A stretch of DNA of 64,000 bases. Source: Bartonella sp. TP. GTDB lineage: Bacteria > Pseudomonadota > Alphaproteobacteria > Rhizobiales > Rhizobiaceae. The position numbers and the translations under genes were made by a program. The DNA is taken from the NCBI RefSeq assembly GCF_030406085.1, contig NZ_CP129002.1:1057584-1121583 (forward strand). Reading direction: 5' to 3'. This document shows positions 1 through 8,553 of the stretch, in pieces; within the stretch, counting starts at the first letter, position 1, and each line of letters begins with the position of its first letter. Under the pieces are notes generated by a model that saw only the letters and a program-made list of their open reading frames with translations, did not search any database and was not told the origin of the DNA.

Positions 1-658
1 GCTTTGGAAAGTCCGCTCCAGTTGGTGTATAATTAAAGCTATGTTCGCTAATGATAAGACCATTATTGTCGATGATTTCATGATAAAGTTTATAATTTTC
101 TTGTGGATAAATGTGGCCAGCGCCACCAGCTAAAACTACTACAGTGCCTGTTTTTACTGCGGCTCTATGGGCCGCTGTGTCGATGCCAGAAGCGAATCCA
201 GAAATTATGGTAAAGCCTGCTTCGCCAAGGTGCTCAGCGAAACTAGCTGACAATTGTAAGCCTGCATTGGTAGCGCGGCGCGAGCCAACAAGCGCAACAG
301 TTGGCTTTGTCAATTGGGCTATATTGCCATATATGGCCAATACAGGTGGGGAGTAGGGCATTTGATACAAGAGAGCTGGATAATTTTCTTGACCAGCAAA
401 GATATATTCTATGCCATTTTCTGTAGCCTCTTCTAGCTCTTGCTCAATAGTATTTAATTCAGCTATTTTGATTTTAGCCTTCATGCCGCCTTTTTTTGCT
501 AATATTGGCAAAACTTGCAATGCATTTTGTGGGCTACCATAGCGTTTTAATAACTGCCAAAATACCGCATCGGAAACATTTTCACTACGTATTAGCCTTA
601 GCCAGCTACATTTTTCTTCATAGCTAAGCAATACTGATTTTTGTTTATTGAGAATCAT
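1..658 (-). CDS. dprA: DNA processing protein DprA/Smf, 3' end cut by window edge
   Basis: DprA loads RecA onto incoming single-stranded DNA during transformation or recombination. About 219 codons are visible from an ATG at 658-656; the C-terminus lies outside the window. The Rossmann-like core is clear: VALVGSRRATNAG at residues 121-133 and ISGFASGIDTAAH at 152-164. The visible part ends at a conserved PTGADFPK-type stretch. Its first 14 bases overlap the end of plsY, so it is probably translated in the same operon. The neighbourhood pyrB-pyrC-plsY-dprA is the usual one in Rhizobiales, where topA generally follows. DprA is kept in many species not known to be competent, so competence is not implied. 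The family call is firm. Confidence 0.93.
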   Translation of the reverse strand, partial: MILNKQKSVLLSYEEKCSWLRLIRSENVSDAVFWQLLKRYGSPQNALQVLPILAKKGGMKAKIKIAELNTIEQELEEATENGIEYIFAGQENYPALLYQMPYSPPVLAIYGNIAQLTKPTVALVGSRRATNAGLQLSASFAEHLGEAGFTIISGFASGIDTAAHRAAVKTGTVVVLAGGAGHIYPQENYKLYHEIIDNNGLIISEHSFNYTPTGADFPK

Positions 659-1283
659 GCTTTTTTGTGCCAATTTTATTTTCACACCCTGTGATTAAGC
701 GTTTTATATTTTCACGATGACAGTAGCTAATTAATACTGCAATAAGCATAAATAATATAGAAATTGGCAGATTTGTGTATCTTATAGCTGTAATGTCGCA
801 GCATATCCAAATAGAGATTAACGCGGCCAGAGAAGAATATCGTGATATAAAGGCTATTATTACCCAGCAACCGATGAAAATCAATGCTAAGCCTGGAGAA
901 AATCCAGCTAGGGCTCCAATAAAGGTAGATACGCCTTTGCCTCCATGAAATTTTAAAAATATAGGAAAAATATGGCCTATTATTGCTAAAGCTCCGTGCA
1001 ACATCACAATAAAGGCAGCTTCTGTTGGCCATGGCAAAATTACTCCGTGAGCGTAAGCAATACGGCCCAGCCAAACCGCGGCAAGGCCTTTCGCTGCGTC
1101 AGCCAATAGAGTAAATATGGCTAATTTGCGACCTCCTACTCTTAGGGCATTAGTTGCACCTATATTGCCGGATCCTTTTGTTCGTAAATCGCCAAGTCCA
1201 TATAGCTTGGTAAAAATATAGCCAAAGGGGATGCTGCCTAATAAATAGGCTAATGATAAAGTAAATATAATCTCATACTTCAC
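645..1283 (-). CDS. plsY: Glycerol-3-phosphate acyltransferase PlsY
   Basis: PlsY transfers an acyl group from acyl-phosphate to glycerol-3-phosphate, the first step of membrane phospholipid synthesis. The 212-residue protein has several hydrophobic helices and the two family loops: SGNIGATN at residues 38-45 and HGGKGVST at 113-120, which form the substrate and phosphate site. Length is normal for the family. It lies 61 bases downstream of the pyrC-like gene and overlaps dprA by 14 bases, so it is probably the third gene of the pyrB operon. No plsX partner is visible here. The identification rests on motifs and synteny. Confidence 0.95.
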   Translation of the reverse strand: MKYEIIFTLSLAYLLGSIPFGYIFTKLYGLGDLRTKGSGNIGATNALRVGGRKLAIFTLLADAAKGLAAVWLGRIAYAHGVILPWPTEAAFIVMLHGALAIIGHIFPIFLKFHGGKGVSTFIGALAGFSPGLALIFIGCWVIIAFISRYSSLAALISIWICCDITAIRYTNLPISILFMLIAVLISYCHRENIKRLITGCENKIGTKKHDSQ

Positions 1284-1344
1284 GTAATGGTAAACCTTTC
1301 TTAAAAAACTAATTTCGCATTATTGCTGGACTATGGTGTCAGAT

Positions 1345-2622
1345 TTAAGCGAATATTAGTTTGCCATTTACAAAACTAGCTTGCACTTTGCCCTGTACTG
1401 CTCTACCTTCGATCTGCCAGGGTTCGTATAAATCTACGATAAGAAAGTCTGCGCTATGTTCGCGTCGTAATGTACCAGCATTAATTCCTAATATTTTAGC
1501 AGGATTGCAAGTAAGGGCGGCTATAATGGTAGAAAGTGGCAATGCTTCTGCATGGTATAATCTTAGACTAAGGGGTAGTAGGCTTTGTAAGTTCATAGAA
1601 GCAAACGGAGCGTGAGAAAATATCTCAGGGCTAGAATACTTGCTAAGCTTATTGGGCGCGCAGCTAATAGCATCTATGGTACCATTGTTAAGTGAAGCTA
1701 CCAAGGCTTGGCGTTCTTCCTCAGCACGCAACGGGGGATGATACTTATAGTTAGTTGAAAAATTTCCAATATCATTTTGGTTGAAAGAAAGATGTGCTAT
1801 AGAGGCTGCTGCTGAAATGTTTTGATTGTCAGATTTAGCGCGCTCTAAAGCTTTGCATGACGCGTTACAGCTTATATTCATAGCATGATATCTAGTTTGG
1901 GTCATGGAAGCCAGGCGCAAATCACGCTCGAGTCCAATAATTTCGGCTTCTTTAGGCGAAGTAGTTAGGCCAAGCCAGCTAGCCAATTGTCCTTCAGCTG
2001 CCTCGAAAGGAGCTCCATTGTGTAAGGCTAAATTTTTATCTTGTGGTTGATGCAAAATTGGCAGGTTAAAATCGCGCGCGTACAACATGAGTTGACGCAT
2101 AATAGCGCTGTTACCAATTGTATTTTGACCATCGCTCAATGCTATTGCGCCAGCATTTTTCAGTAAACCGTAATCATTCATAAGTTCTGATTTTGCTTCT
2201 TTGGTAAGAGCCGCAGCTGGTAATAAATTTACCGCAGAATATTGCTCGGCAGTATAGTTTAGCCATTCTAGCAATATTACGTTATCTATAATTTGTGGTG
2301 CGGTTGGCATGATCAATAGGCTAGTAATGCCAGCCGCGGCCGCTTCGTTTCCAAGCTCTTTCACAGATTCTTTAGTTAGCTTTGGTATATAATTTTGCAG
2401 ATTCACAATACCGGGACAGATAAGTTTATTGCTTACATCTATTACGATGGCGTCATTTTGCATAGATTCATAATTTTGCCCAAGTTCTATAGCTAGTATT
2501 TTTTTGTCTTGTACCAATAGCGCGCCAATAGAATCTATCCCTTGCGCTGGATCGATAATGTGAGCATTTTTAAATATTAAAAGTTGTTTTGGTGAGTGAT
2601 TTTTTAATAATTCTAAGTTCAT
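1345..2622 (-). CDS. pyrC: Dihydroorotase-like protein, probably non-catalytic (PyrC'/PyrX type)
   Basis: This 425-residue amidohydrolase-fold protein directly follows pyrB with one base between them. True dihydroorotases carry PGxxDxHxH; here residues 70-78 read PGIVNLQNY, so the aspartate and both metal-binding histidines are replaced. The later TDHAPH signature is ISCAPNK at 319-325, losing the catalytic aspartate. The sequence therefore supports a structural partner of aspartate transcarbamoylase rather than an enzyme. Non-catalytic DHOase-like subunits paired with PyrB are known in Pseudomonas, and I recall a similar adjacent gene in Rhizobiales, with an active dihydroorotase encoded elsewhere. 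Annotation pipelines will probably label it dihydroorotase, which would be misleading. The fold call is firm; the structural role is inference. Confidence 0.85.
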   Translation of the reverse strand: MNLELLKNHSPKQLLIFKNAHIIDPAQGIDSIGALLVQDKKILAIELGQNYESMQNDAIVIDVSNKLICPGIVNLQNYIPKLTKESVKELGNEAAAAGITSLLIMPTAPQIIDNVILLEWLNYTAEQYSAVNLLPAAALTKEAKSELMNDYGLLKNAGAIALSDGQNTIGNSAIMRQLMLYARDFNLPILHQPQDKNLALHNGAPFEAAEGQLASWLGLTTSPKEAEIIGLERDLRLASMTQTRYHAMNISCNASCKALERAKSDNQNISAAASIAHLSFNQNDIGNFSTNYKYHPPLRAEEERQALVASLNNGTIDAISCAPNKLSKYSSPEIFSHAPFASMNLQSLLPLSLRLYHAEALPLSTIIAALTCNPAKILGINAGTLRREHSADFLIVDLYEPWQIEGRAVQGKVQASFVNGKLIFA

Positions 2623-2623
2623 G

Positions 2624-3526
2624 CTATGTCCCAGTTAGCAAGGCTTCAATAATTGTCATACGCATAATTACTCCCATTTCCACTTGTTGTGCTATGGAGC
2701 TTTTAGGGCTATCTACTAATGCTGAGCTTATTTCTACATCGCGATTTTGCGGACCTGGGTGCAGTATCATGCAGTTTGGTTTGGCATTTTGCAATTTATC
2801 TTCGTTTAATCCATAAAAATATGCATATTCTTGCATAGAAGGTACAAAAGCCCCAGCCATGCGCTCGTTTTGCAAGCGAAGCATCATTACGACATCGGCA
2901 TTTTTGATGCCGACTCTTATGTCATGAAAGATGTCTATGCCTAAATGATAAGCAAATTCTGGTATAAGTGTGCTAGGAGCTATAAGTCGTATCGTTGCAC
3001 CAAGTCGACTTAACGACAAAATATTAGACCTAGCTACGCGAGAATGCAAAATATCACCGCAAATAGCGATTATAAGGCCACTAATCGTTCCTTTTGTTTT
3101 TTGGATTGTAAGTGCGTCTAGAAGAGCTTGACTCGGATGTTCATGAGTGCCGTCGCCAGCATTTATAATATGACAATTAGCATGTTTGGCTATAAATTCT
3201 GCTGCGCCGCTTGCATGGTGGCGTATAACCAAAATGTCTGGTTGCATAGCAGCTATCGTTCGTACTGTATCTAATAAAGTTTCGCCTTTTTGTACAGAAG
3301 AGCCTTGAGTCCCAAAATTAATTACCTCTAAACCTAATCGCTTTGCTGCGATTTCGAAAGAAATTCGAGTGCGAGTAGAGTTTTCAAAAAACATATTAAC
3401 TTGGCTGTGGCCAGTAAAGTTTGGTAACTTCGTTGGCGATTCTAGCTTTTTTAGGGCGCTTTGTAGTAAATATTCGAGATCTGGTCTTGATAAATCTTTA
3501 ATAGACAATAAATGTTTATGCAGCAA
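2624..3526 (-). CDS. pyrB: Aspartate carbamoyltransferase catalytic subunit
   Basis: PyrB condenses carbamoyl phosphate with aspartate, the committed step of pyrimidine synthesis. The 300-residue protein shows the carbamoyl-phosphate motif STRT at residues 50-53, HPSQALLD from residue 130, and an HPGP loop in the aspartate domain. The start appears to be TTG at 3526: the next methionine falls inside the conserved NMFFENSTRT block, and a GAGGG ribosome-binding sequence lies about ten bases upstream of the TTG. No pyrI regulatory subunit is adjacent; the dihydroorotase-like gene immediately downstream may take the structural role. It opens a pyrB-pyrC-plsY-dprA operon on the minus strand, with a plausible promoter at 3562-3590. 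Confidence 0.95.
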   Translation of the reverse strand: MLHKHLLSIKDLSRPDLEYLLQSALKKLESPTKLPNFTGHSQVNMFFENSTRTRISFEIAAKRLGLEVINFGTQGSSVQKGETLLDTVRTIAAMQPDILVIRHHASGAAEFIAKHANCHIINAGDGTHEHPSQALLDALTIQKTKGTISGLIIAICGDILHSRVARSNILSLSRLGATIRLIAPSTLIPEFAYHLGIDIFHDIRVGIKNADVVMMLRLQNERMAGAFVPSMQEYAYFYGLNEDKLQNAKPNCMILHPGPQNRDVEISSALVDSPKSSIAQQVEMGVIMRMTIIEALLTGT

Positions 3527-3561
3527 GGTAGAACAACCCTCAGGCTAAATAGGTTGGACTT

Positions 3562-3590
3562 ATTATAAAGCTATAATTCCTATTTCACAA
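3562..3590 (-). promoter_or_regulatory. Candidate sigma-70-type promoter for the pyrB operon
   Basis: On the minus strand a perfect TATAAT (3567-3562) lies 17 bases downstream of TTGTGA (3590-3585). This would start transcription roughly 30 bases before the TTG codon of pyrB, leaving room for the GAGGG ribosome-binding site. In AT-rich DNA such matches occur by chance, so the correct spacing and position are the main support. Confidence 0.5.
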
Positions 3591-3660
3591 GCACCTTATT
3601 AAACTTATATTTAAACTTTCTGTATATTGTTTGCCGCACTAGTTGTTTAAGGAAAATATT

Positions 3661-5265
3661 GTGCCACATTTTGAAAATAATCGCTTTGGTCGCAGTAATG
3701 CTTTTTTAAGCGATACCATATTATTTAAAATTGCTTCTGGGTTGCCTGGTAATTTGCTTGGTTCTTTTGAAGAAGTCGGGGAGTTTGTAAGTAATCGGGA
3801 TGCTCAAGATCTGGCGCGCTTAGCAAATCAATATAGACCTAAATTATATTTGAGTGACGAATTTGGCAACATACAGTCGCGTATAGAGATCCACCCTGCT
3901 TACCATGCTTTATCGCGTCGCTCTAAGCATATAGGGCTGGTGAGTTCCTTATGGGAAGAAGATAGTGAGGAAAATGGTTTGCGCTATCAAGCTCGGGCTA
4001 TTAGATTATTTTTGATGGCTGGTTTAGAAAATGGGCATTTAGATGAGATTATTCAAACCAATGCTGGCATAGCCGCTTTGCTTAATGAAACTGAATTGTA
4101 CCAAATGCTCAAACCATATTTGTTAAACCGCCAATATGATTCGGCCGATAAAGAGATACTTAAAAAGAATAGTATTTCGCTAGCCTTAGCTACAAAAAAA
4201 GATAGCGGGCATAATTTTGCAAAAATGTTGAGCTCAGATGCCGGCTTGGTAATGAATAATTACGCAGTAAACGCAAATAATTGTGTTGTTGCTAATCCGA
4301 ATGCGGATGCTTTTTATATTATCGCGGAACTTGGCGGTGCTCGTTGTTGCTTTTTGGTACCTAAATATGACATGAATGGTAAAGCTAACAATATAAAAAT
4401 AAATTATTTGATGGATAATGCTGGTTATTGTTCGCGTCCTTTGGCCAAAGTTAGCTTTGCTAATAGTGTGGGGTGGATGATAGGCCAAGTAGGCGAAGGA
4501 AATAAAATAGCTGATACTATTGATATTATGTTGCAGTTTGATCAGACAGTCATAGCAATTAGCAGCATGTGGTCGGCCCTACAATTTACAATAGAGACTT
4601 TGAGCCATAAAAATGAAGGCTCCACTCTGTCTGCGCTTACAACGCGGATCTTTGCCGATATTGCTTTGGATATAGCTGCTGCTCAAAGTTTAGTTTTTCG
4701 TTTGGCTCGGGCTTTTGATAACTCGGTTTCTGATAAAGCAGAGGCCGCTTTTGCTAGGATTCTTACGCCTATAGTCGCCTATTGGGCTAATGCTCTAACC
4801 ATGCCAATTTTGGGAGAGCTTATTGCTCATTTGGGTATTGAAGCTTATAATGAAACGGCTTTTTTACCAAGATTTTTAAAAGATGCTCCGGTACGTAGCT
4901 TAAGTTCAAAAAATTTAAATGAGTTGGTTTTAGATGTGTTGAATTCTGCGCATAAGGCTCCCAATTTAATGCAAAATATATTTCAGCAAATTGCACCTTC
5001 ATCATCTTCCTTAGGAGAAAAAACACACGAGGTTTTGAACGCTGCTATGCGTTTGGCTCTAAGTGATGAAGCTGCTGGGCGTTTTTTCATTGAACAAATA
5101 GCCTATGCTGCTTCTTGTTCGGCTTTAGAACAGCTTGGGGAGCCACAAATCATTGCTGCTTTTTCTGAAAGTAGGCTTGGTGGCGGTTGGCGTAGCTCCT
5201 ACGGTACTCTAAATATGCGCCATAATGCAGAGCAGATTTTGCAGATATTGTATCCAGCTTTCTAG
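3661..5265 (+). CDS. AidB-like acyl-CoA dehydrogenase-family protein with degenerate active-site motifs
   Basis: The 534-residue product aligns by eye along its whole length with AidB, the DNA-associated acyl-CoA dehydrogenase homologue of the adaptive response. Shared blocks include an IHPAYH segment, LWEED, LRYQARA, FLVP and the VFRLARAFD helix. I chose GTG at 3661 because AAGGA lies at 3649-3653; an in-frame TTG at 3643 is the alternative. Two normally conserved flavin-site segments have changed: the TEKQGGSD block is TKKDSG-like (about residues 179-183) and the WEGSGN block is SSKNLN at 415-420, replacing the conserved glutamate with serine. The reading frame is nevertheless intact. It may be decaying or may have lost dehydrogenase chemistry while keeping the fold. 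Its stop codon abuts that of ruvX on the other strand. Confidence 0.75.
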   Translation: MPHFENNRFGRSNAFLSDTILFKIASGLPGNLLGSFEEVGEFVSNRDAQDLARLANQYRPKLYLSDEFGNIQSRIEIHPAYHALSRRSKHIGLVSSLWEEDSEENGLRYQARAIRLFLMAGLENGHLDEIIQTNAGIAALLNETELYQMLKPYLLNRQYDSADKEILKKNSISLALATKKDSGHNFAKMLSSDAGLVMNNYAVNANNCVVANPNADAFYIIAELGGARCCFLVPKYDMNGKANNIKINYLMDNAGYCSRPLAKVSFANSVGWMIGQVGEGNKIADTIDIMLQFDQTVIAISSMWSALQFTIETLSHKNEGSTLSALTTRIFADIALDIAAAQSLVFRLARAFDNSVSDKAEAAFARILTPIVAYWANALTMPILGELIAHLGIEAYNETAFLPRFLKDAPVRSLSSKNLNELVLDVLNSAHKAPNLMQNIFQQIAPSSSSLGEKTHEVLNAAMRLALSDEAAGRFFIEQIAYAASCSALEQLGEPQIIAAFSESRLGGGWRSSYGTLNMRHNAEQILQILYPAF

Positions 5266-5739
5266 TTATTTTGTGGTTATTGCTCGCCAACGATCTAAAG
5301 CGCCTTGCAAAATAAAACATGCAGCGTTAGAATCAATGTGATCAGCGCGTTTTTTGCGCGACATATCCATTTCTATAAGTGTTCGCTCTGCCGCTACGGT
5401 TGAAAGTCTTTCATCCCAGAAAATAAATGGTAATTCTGTATAATTTGCCATATTGCTTACAAAACTGCGCGTAGATTGCACTCTTGGGCCCATGCTGCCA
5501 TTCATATTTATTGGCAACCCAATAACTATAGCTGCTACTCGCTCTGCTTTTAAGCGTTCTAATAACAAGGCTGCATCTGTTACAAATTTTTTACGTCTAA
5601 GTAATGGGCGCGGATAAGCAAAGTTATAACCTATATCACTAATCGCTAAGCCTATAGTTTTAGAGCCTAAGTCAAGGCCTGCTAAGGTGCTATCTTTCTG
5701 TAAATATGGGGCTAATTCTTCTATTTTAATACAAGTCAT
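5266..5739 (-). CDS. ruvX: Holliday junction resolvase-fold nuclease / 16S rRNA 5'-end processing factor RuvX (YqgF)
   Basis: The YqgF family has an RNase H-like fold and is linked to pre-16S rRNA 5'-end maturation; a Holliday-junction role was proposed from the fold. This 157-residue protein has the first acidic strand [14 protein letters not shown] at residues 21-34, a [11 protein letters not shown] segment near residue 75, a conserved WDERLST stretch, and a terminal [13 protein letters not shown] helix with the last acidic residue. Length matches the family. It is divergent from gatC-gatA across 107 bases, an arrangement I recall from other Rhizobiales. Its stop codon is immediately next to that of the convergent AidB-like gene, with no terminator between them. 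Confidence 0.93.
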   Translation of the reverse strand: MTCIKIEELAPYLQKDSTLAGLDLGSKTIGLAISDIGYNFAYPRPLLRRKKFVTDAALLLERLKAERVAAIVIGLPINMNGSMGPRVQSTRSFVSNMANYTELPFIFWDERLSTVAAERTLIEMDMSRKKRADHIDSNAACFILQGALDRWRAITTK

Positions 5740-5783
5740 GTCTATGAGTGTAATAAAATTTTATATAAAAAGGCAAGCAGATG

Positions 5784-5812
5784 TTGCGATTATGTTAAAG
5801 GTTTTGTATAGC
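5784..5812 (+). promoter_or_regulatory. Weak candidate promoter for gatC-gatA
   Basis: TTGCGA (5784-5789) and TATAGC (5807-5812) are spaced by 17 bases, each matching four of six consensus bases. They would place the transcript start about 30 bases ahead of the gatC ATG, which has a strong AAAGGAGA ribosome-binding site at 5835-5842. The call is tentative because the region is AT-rich. Confidence 0.3.
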
Positions 5813-5846
5813 TATTACGTTTATTATAAATTCTAAAGGAGATGCT

Positions 5847-6134
5847 ATGGCTATTGATATAGCGGAATTGAAAAAAATGGCGAAGCTATCTCGCCTGCAT
5901 ATTCACCCAGAAAAAGCGGAATCTTTGTGTGCAGAAATAAATGCTATGTTTAAATTTGTTGACCAATTAGATAGGATTGAGGTAGATAATGTTGCGCCTT
6001 TTGTTTCTAGCTATCAGCAATCCATGTTGATGCGGCCTGATGTTGTAACGGATGGCAATATAGCCGAAGATATATTAAAAAATGCACCATCTAAGTTTGA
6101 AAATTTTTTTCTGGTGCCTAAAGTTATAGAATAA
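5847..6134 (+). CDS. gatC: Asp-tRNA(Asn)/Glu-tRNA(Gln) amidotransferase subunit C
   Basis: GatC is the small subunit that holds GatA and GatB together in the transamidosome. The 95-residue protein has the family pattern: an N-terminal helix IAELKKMAKLSRLHI, a middle segment INAMFKFVDQLDRIEV, and a C-terminal tail ending in an FFLVPKVIE motif. The ATG at 5847 is set by a very good AAAGGAGA five bases upstream. gatA follows after 19 bases, so the two are co-transcribed. gatB is not in this window and must be encoded elsewhere. Confidence 0.95.
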   Translation: MAIDIAELKKMAKLSRLHIHPEKAESLCAEINAMFKFVDQLDRIEVDNVAPFVSSYQQSMLMRPDVVTDGNIAEDILKNAPSKFENFFLVPKVIE

Positions 6135-6153
6135 GAGGTAATGGATTATAAAC

Positions 6154-7635
6154 ATGGCAGATTTAACAAAGCTTAGCATTTGGCAAGCACGTGAGAAATT
6201 ACAAAAAAAAGAAATTAGTGCTACAGAGCTAACGCGAGCTTACTTGCATGAAATTGAAAATGCTAATGAAAAGCTAAATGCTTATGTGGCTGTAACTGCA
6301 GAGCTAGCTTTAGATATGGCTAAGCAATGCGATGAAAATTTGCAAAAGAATCATATGCGAAACCTAGAAGGTATACCCCTTGGTATAAAAGATTTATTTG
6401 CCACAAAAAATGTGCACAGCCAAGCTTGCTCGCATATTCTAGATGGTTTTAAGCCGCCTTATGAATCAACGGTTACAGCAAATTTATGGGCAGATGGGGC
6501 TGTAATGTTGGGCAAACTAAACATGGACGAGTTTGCCATGGGCTCTTCTAATGAAACTTCTTATTATGGGCCAGCAGTTAATCCATGGCGAGCGGATGAT
6601 AGTGACGTAGCTTTAGTGGCTGGTGGTTCTTCTGGTGGTTCTTCTTCTGCTGTGGCTAGTTTTTTATGCGCTGGCGCTACAGCTACAGATACTGGTGGGT
6701 CAATACGTCAGCCTGCAGCATTTACTGCTACAGTGGGAATTAAACCAACTTATGGGCGCTGCTCACGCTGGGGAATTTTTGCTTTTGCCTCTTCTTTAGA
6801 TCAAGCTGGGCCAATAGCACGCAATGTACGTGATAGCGCAATTTTATTGCGCTCTATGGCTTCTTATGACAAAAAAGATGCAACAAGTGTAGATATAGCA
6901 GTGCCTAATTATGAGGACAGCATAGGTGATTCTATAAAAGGCAAAAAAATTGGTGTTCCATTAGAATACCGCGACGCTATGATGTCGAAAGAGATACTAA
7001 AAATTTGGGATGACGGAGTTAAATTTTTAGCGGATGCAGGCGCCGAAATAGTTAATGTTTCTCTTGAATATTCTAAATACGCCTTGGCGGTTTATTATAT
7101 TATTGCTTCGGCAGAAGCTTCCTCTAACCTTGCACGTTATGATGGTTCTCGTTTTGGTTTGCGTATGCCTGCAACAGATATTAATGAAATGTATGAAAAA
7201 ACTAGAAGTGCTGGCTTTGGCCCTGAAGTTCAGCGCCGTATTTTAACTGGAACTTTTGTGCTTTCTTCTGGATATTATGAGCAGTATTTTTTAAAGGCTC
7301 AGCGCGTGCGTAGCCTTATAAAACATGATTTTGATGTTGCTTTTGCTTCCGGAGTAGATGCAATATTAACGCCGACTACCCCCTCATTGCCATTTGCTAT
7401 AGGTGAAAAAAATAAAGCAAAAGATTTTGTATCGATGTATCTAAATGATATCTTTACGGTTAATGTAAATATGGCTGGGTTGCCAGCTATCTCTGTTCCG
7501 GCAGGTCTTAGTGAGAATCATCTACCATTGAGTCTACAATTAATCGGGCGTCCTTTTGAAGAAAGCACCTTATTTCAGCTTGCACAGGTAATAGAAAGTA
7601 ATGCAGGTAGCTTTACTCCTGATCGTTGGTGGTAG
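6154..7635 (+). CDS. gatA: Asp-tRNA(Asn)/Glu-tRNA(Gln) amidotransferase subunit A
   Basis: GatA is the glutaminase that supplies ammonia for converting mischarged Asp-tRNA(Asn) or Glu-tRNA(Gln). The amidase-signature catalytic triad is intact: Lys79 in GIPLGIKD, the cis-serine at about 159 in the GGSSGGSS loop, and the nucleophile Ser183 in [12 protein letters not shown]. At 493 residues it has the normal length. It follows gatC closely, and the pair shares the strong upstream ribosome-binding and promoter region. The window's AspRS carries a residue typical of non-discriminating enzymes, which fits use of this pathway to make Asn-tRNA. Confidence 0.97.
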   Translation: MADLTKLSIWQAREKLQKKEISATELTRAYLHEIENANEKLNAYVAVTAELALDMAKQCDENLQKNHMRNLEGIPLGIKDLFATKNVHSQACSHILDGFKPPYESTVTANLWADGAVMLGKLNMDEFAMGSSNETSYYGPAVNPWRADDSDVALVAGGSSGGSSSAVASFLCAGATATDTGGSIRQPAAFTATVGIKPTYGRCSRWGIFAFASSLDQAGPIARNVRDSAILLRSMASYDKKDATSVDIAVPNYEDSIGDSIKGKKIGVPLEYRDAMMSKEILKIWDDGVKFLADAGAEIVNVSLEYSKYALAVYYIIASAEASSNLARYDGSRFGLRMPATDINEMYEKTRSAGFGPEVQRRILTGTFVLSSGYYEQYFLKAQRVRSLIKHDFDVAFASGVDAILTPTTPSLPFAIGEKNKAKDFVSMYLNDIFTVNVNMAGLPAISVPAGLSENHLPLSLQLIGRPFEESTLFQLAQVIESNAGSFTPDRWW

Positions 7636-7913
7636 ATTGTTGCTTATGTAACGTTTGTTGATTCGTGTGATATCTAATAGTGATTCCAAAATACAGCAGT
7701 GATTCTTCTCAATTTTAAAATTTTACTTATTCTATGCCATAAGTTTAGAGCTTATTATGCTATTTATACTGTGTAATAAAGCTATTGTTAACCATAATTT
7801 TTAAAATTGTTGAAAAGTTTTTCTAAATTCACAACCTATAGTTGCTAAACTTTATAAATATGCTACCCTTAGAATCAGGTAATGTGAAAGTTTTAGATAA
7901 GGTATAGTAGAAT
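7636..7913 (+). other. Intergenic region before the cold-shock gene, likely promoter and long leader
   Basis: This 278-base AT-rich gap contains no ORF or clear terminator hairpin. It has a short direct repeat (AGTGATTC at 7679-7686 and 7698-7705) and an AATTTTAAAATT palindrome. Cold-shock mRNAs often carry long thermosensitive leaders, so a regulatory role is possible, but I found no confident promoter or fold. Confidence 0.3.
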
Positions 7914-8486
7914 ATGACAATGAAAAATTTAATAAATGAAGTAAATACACAAGCAGTAGTAGATTATGAGCCAACATTAGAGATTGTAGGGGCCGTAAAA
8001 TGGTTTGATACCTCTAAGGGATACGGTTTTATAATTGCTGATAATAATGCTGTTGGCGAAGTCTTGATACATGCTAGCATTTTAAAGAAAGAAGGTTTTC
8101 AAGAAATTGCAACAGGTGCACGAATCAGTTGTATTGCTCGTAAGGGCGATAATGGCTTGTATTGCATTAAAATAATTAATTTGGATATGTCTAGTGCCAC
8201 TGCAAGTTCCGTTTGTGCTGTAAAAAGCCAACAGAATGTAGTTGACGTTAGTAGTTATGAGCGGGCTATTGTTAAGTGGTTTAATGTTATCCGTGGCTTT
8301 GGCTTTTTAACTAGAGGTGAGGGAACAGAGGACATTTTTGTGCATATGGAAACGCTGCGCCGCTATGGCGTGATGCAATTATTGCCAGGAGATGTAGTTT
8401 TGGTTCGCTATGGGATAGGACAAAAAGGATTAACTGCTACAGAAATTCGGCCAGATGTTAGTCCACAATTTATGCAAACACATTAA
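7914..8486 (+). CDS. Cold-shock protein with two cold-shock domains
   Basis: The 190-residue protein carries two OB-fold cold-shock domains that bind single-stranded nucleic acid. Domain one starts near residue 25 with VKWFDTSKGYGFI and domain two near residue 116 with VKWFNVIRGFGFLT; these are the RNP1-like motifs, the second diverged with Val-Ile in place of the usual lysine-rich turn. A linker of about 25 residues joins them. Double-domain cold-shock proteins of this length are typical of alphaproteobacteria. The next gene starts 67 bases downstream. A function as RNA chaperone or growth-phase regulator is inferred from the family. Confidence 0.93.
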   Translation: MTMKNLINEVNTQAVVDYEPTLEIVGAVKWFDTSKGYGFIIADNNAVGEVLIHASILKKEGFQEIATGARISCIARKGDNGLYCIKIINLDMSSATASSVCAVKSQQNVVDVSSYERAIVKWFNVIRGFGFLTRGEGTEDIFVHMETLRRYGVMQLLPGDVVLVRYGIGQKGLTATEIRPDVSPQFMQTH

Positions 8487-8553
8487 CTTATCTCGTGACC
8501 TGTGCAAATGTTTTAAATATGATATTATTAAGAATCATATTATAAGCTAGAGT

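Noticed and set aside
111-356. Open frame of 81 codons on the plus strand at the window start
   Set aside because: It lies wholly opposite the conserved dprA sequence and resembles no protein; it is an antisense shadow.
7679-7705. Direct repeat AGTGATTC twice, 19 bases apart, as a possible iteron or CRISPR remnant
   Set aside because: Only two eight-base copies in AT-rich DNA, with no further repeats; consistent with chance.
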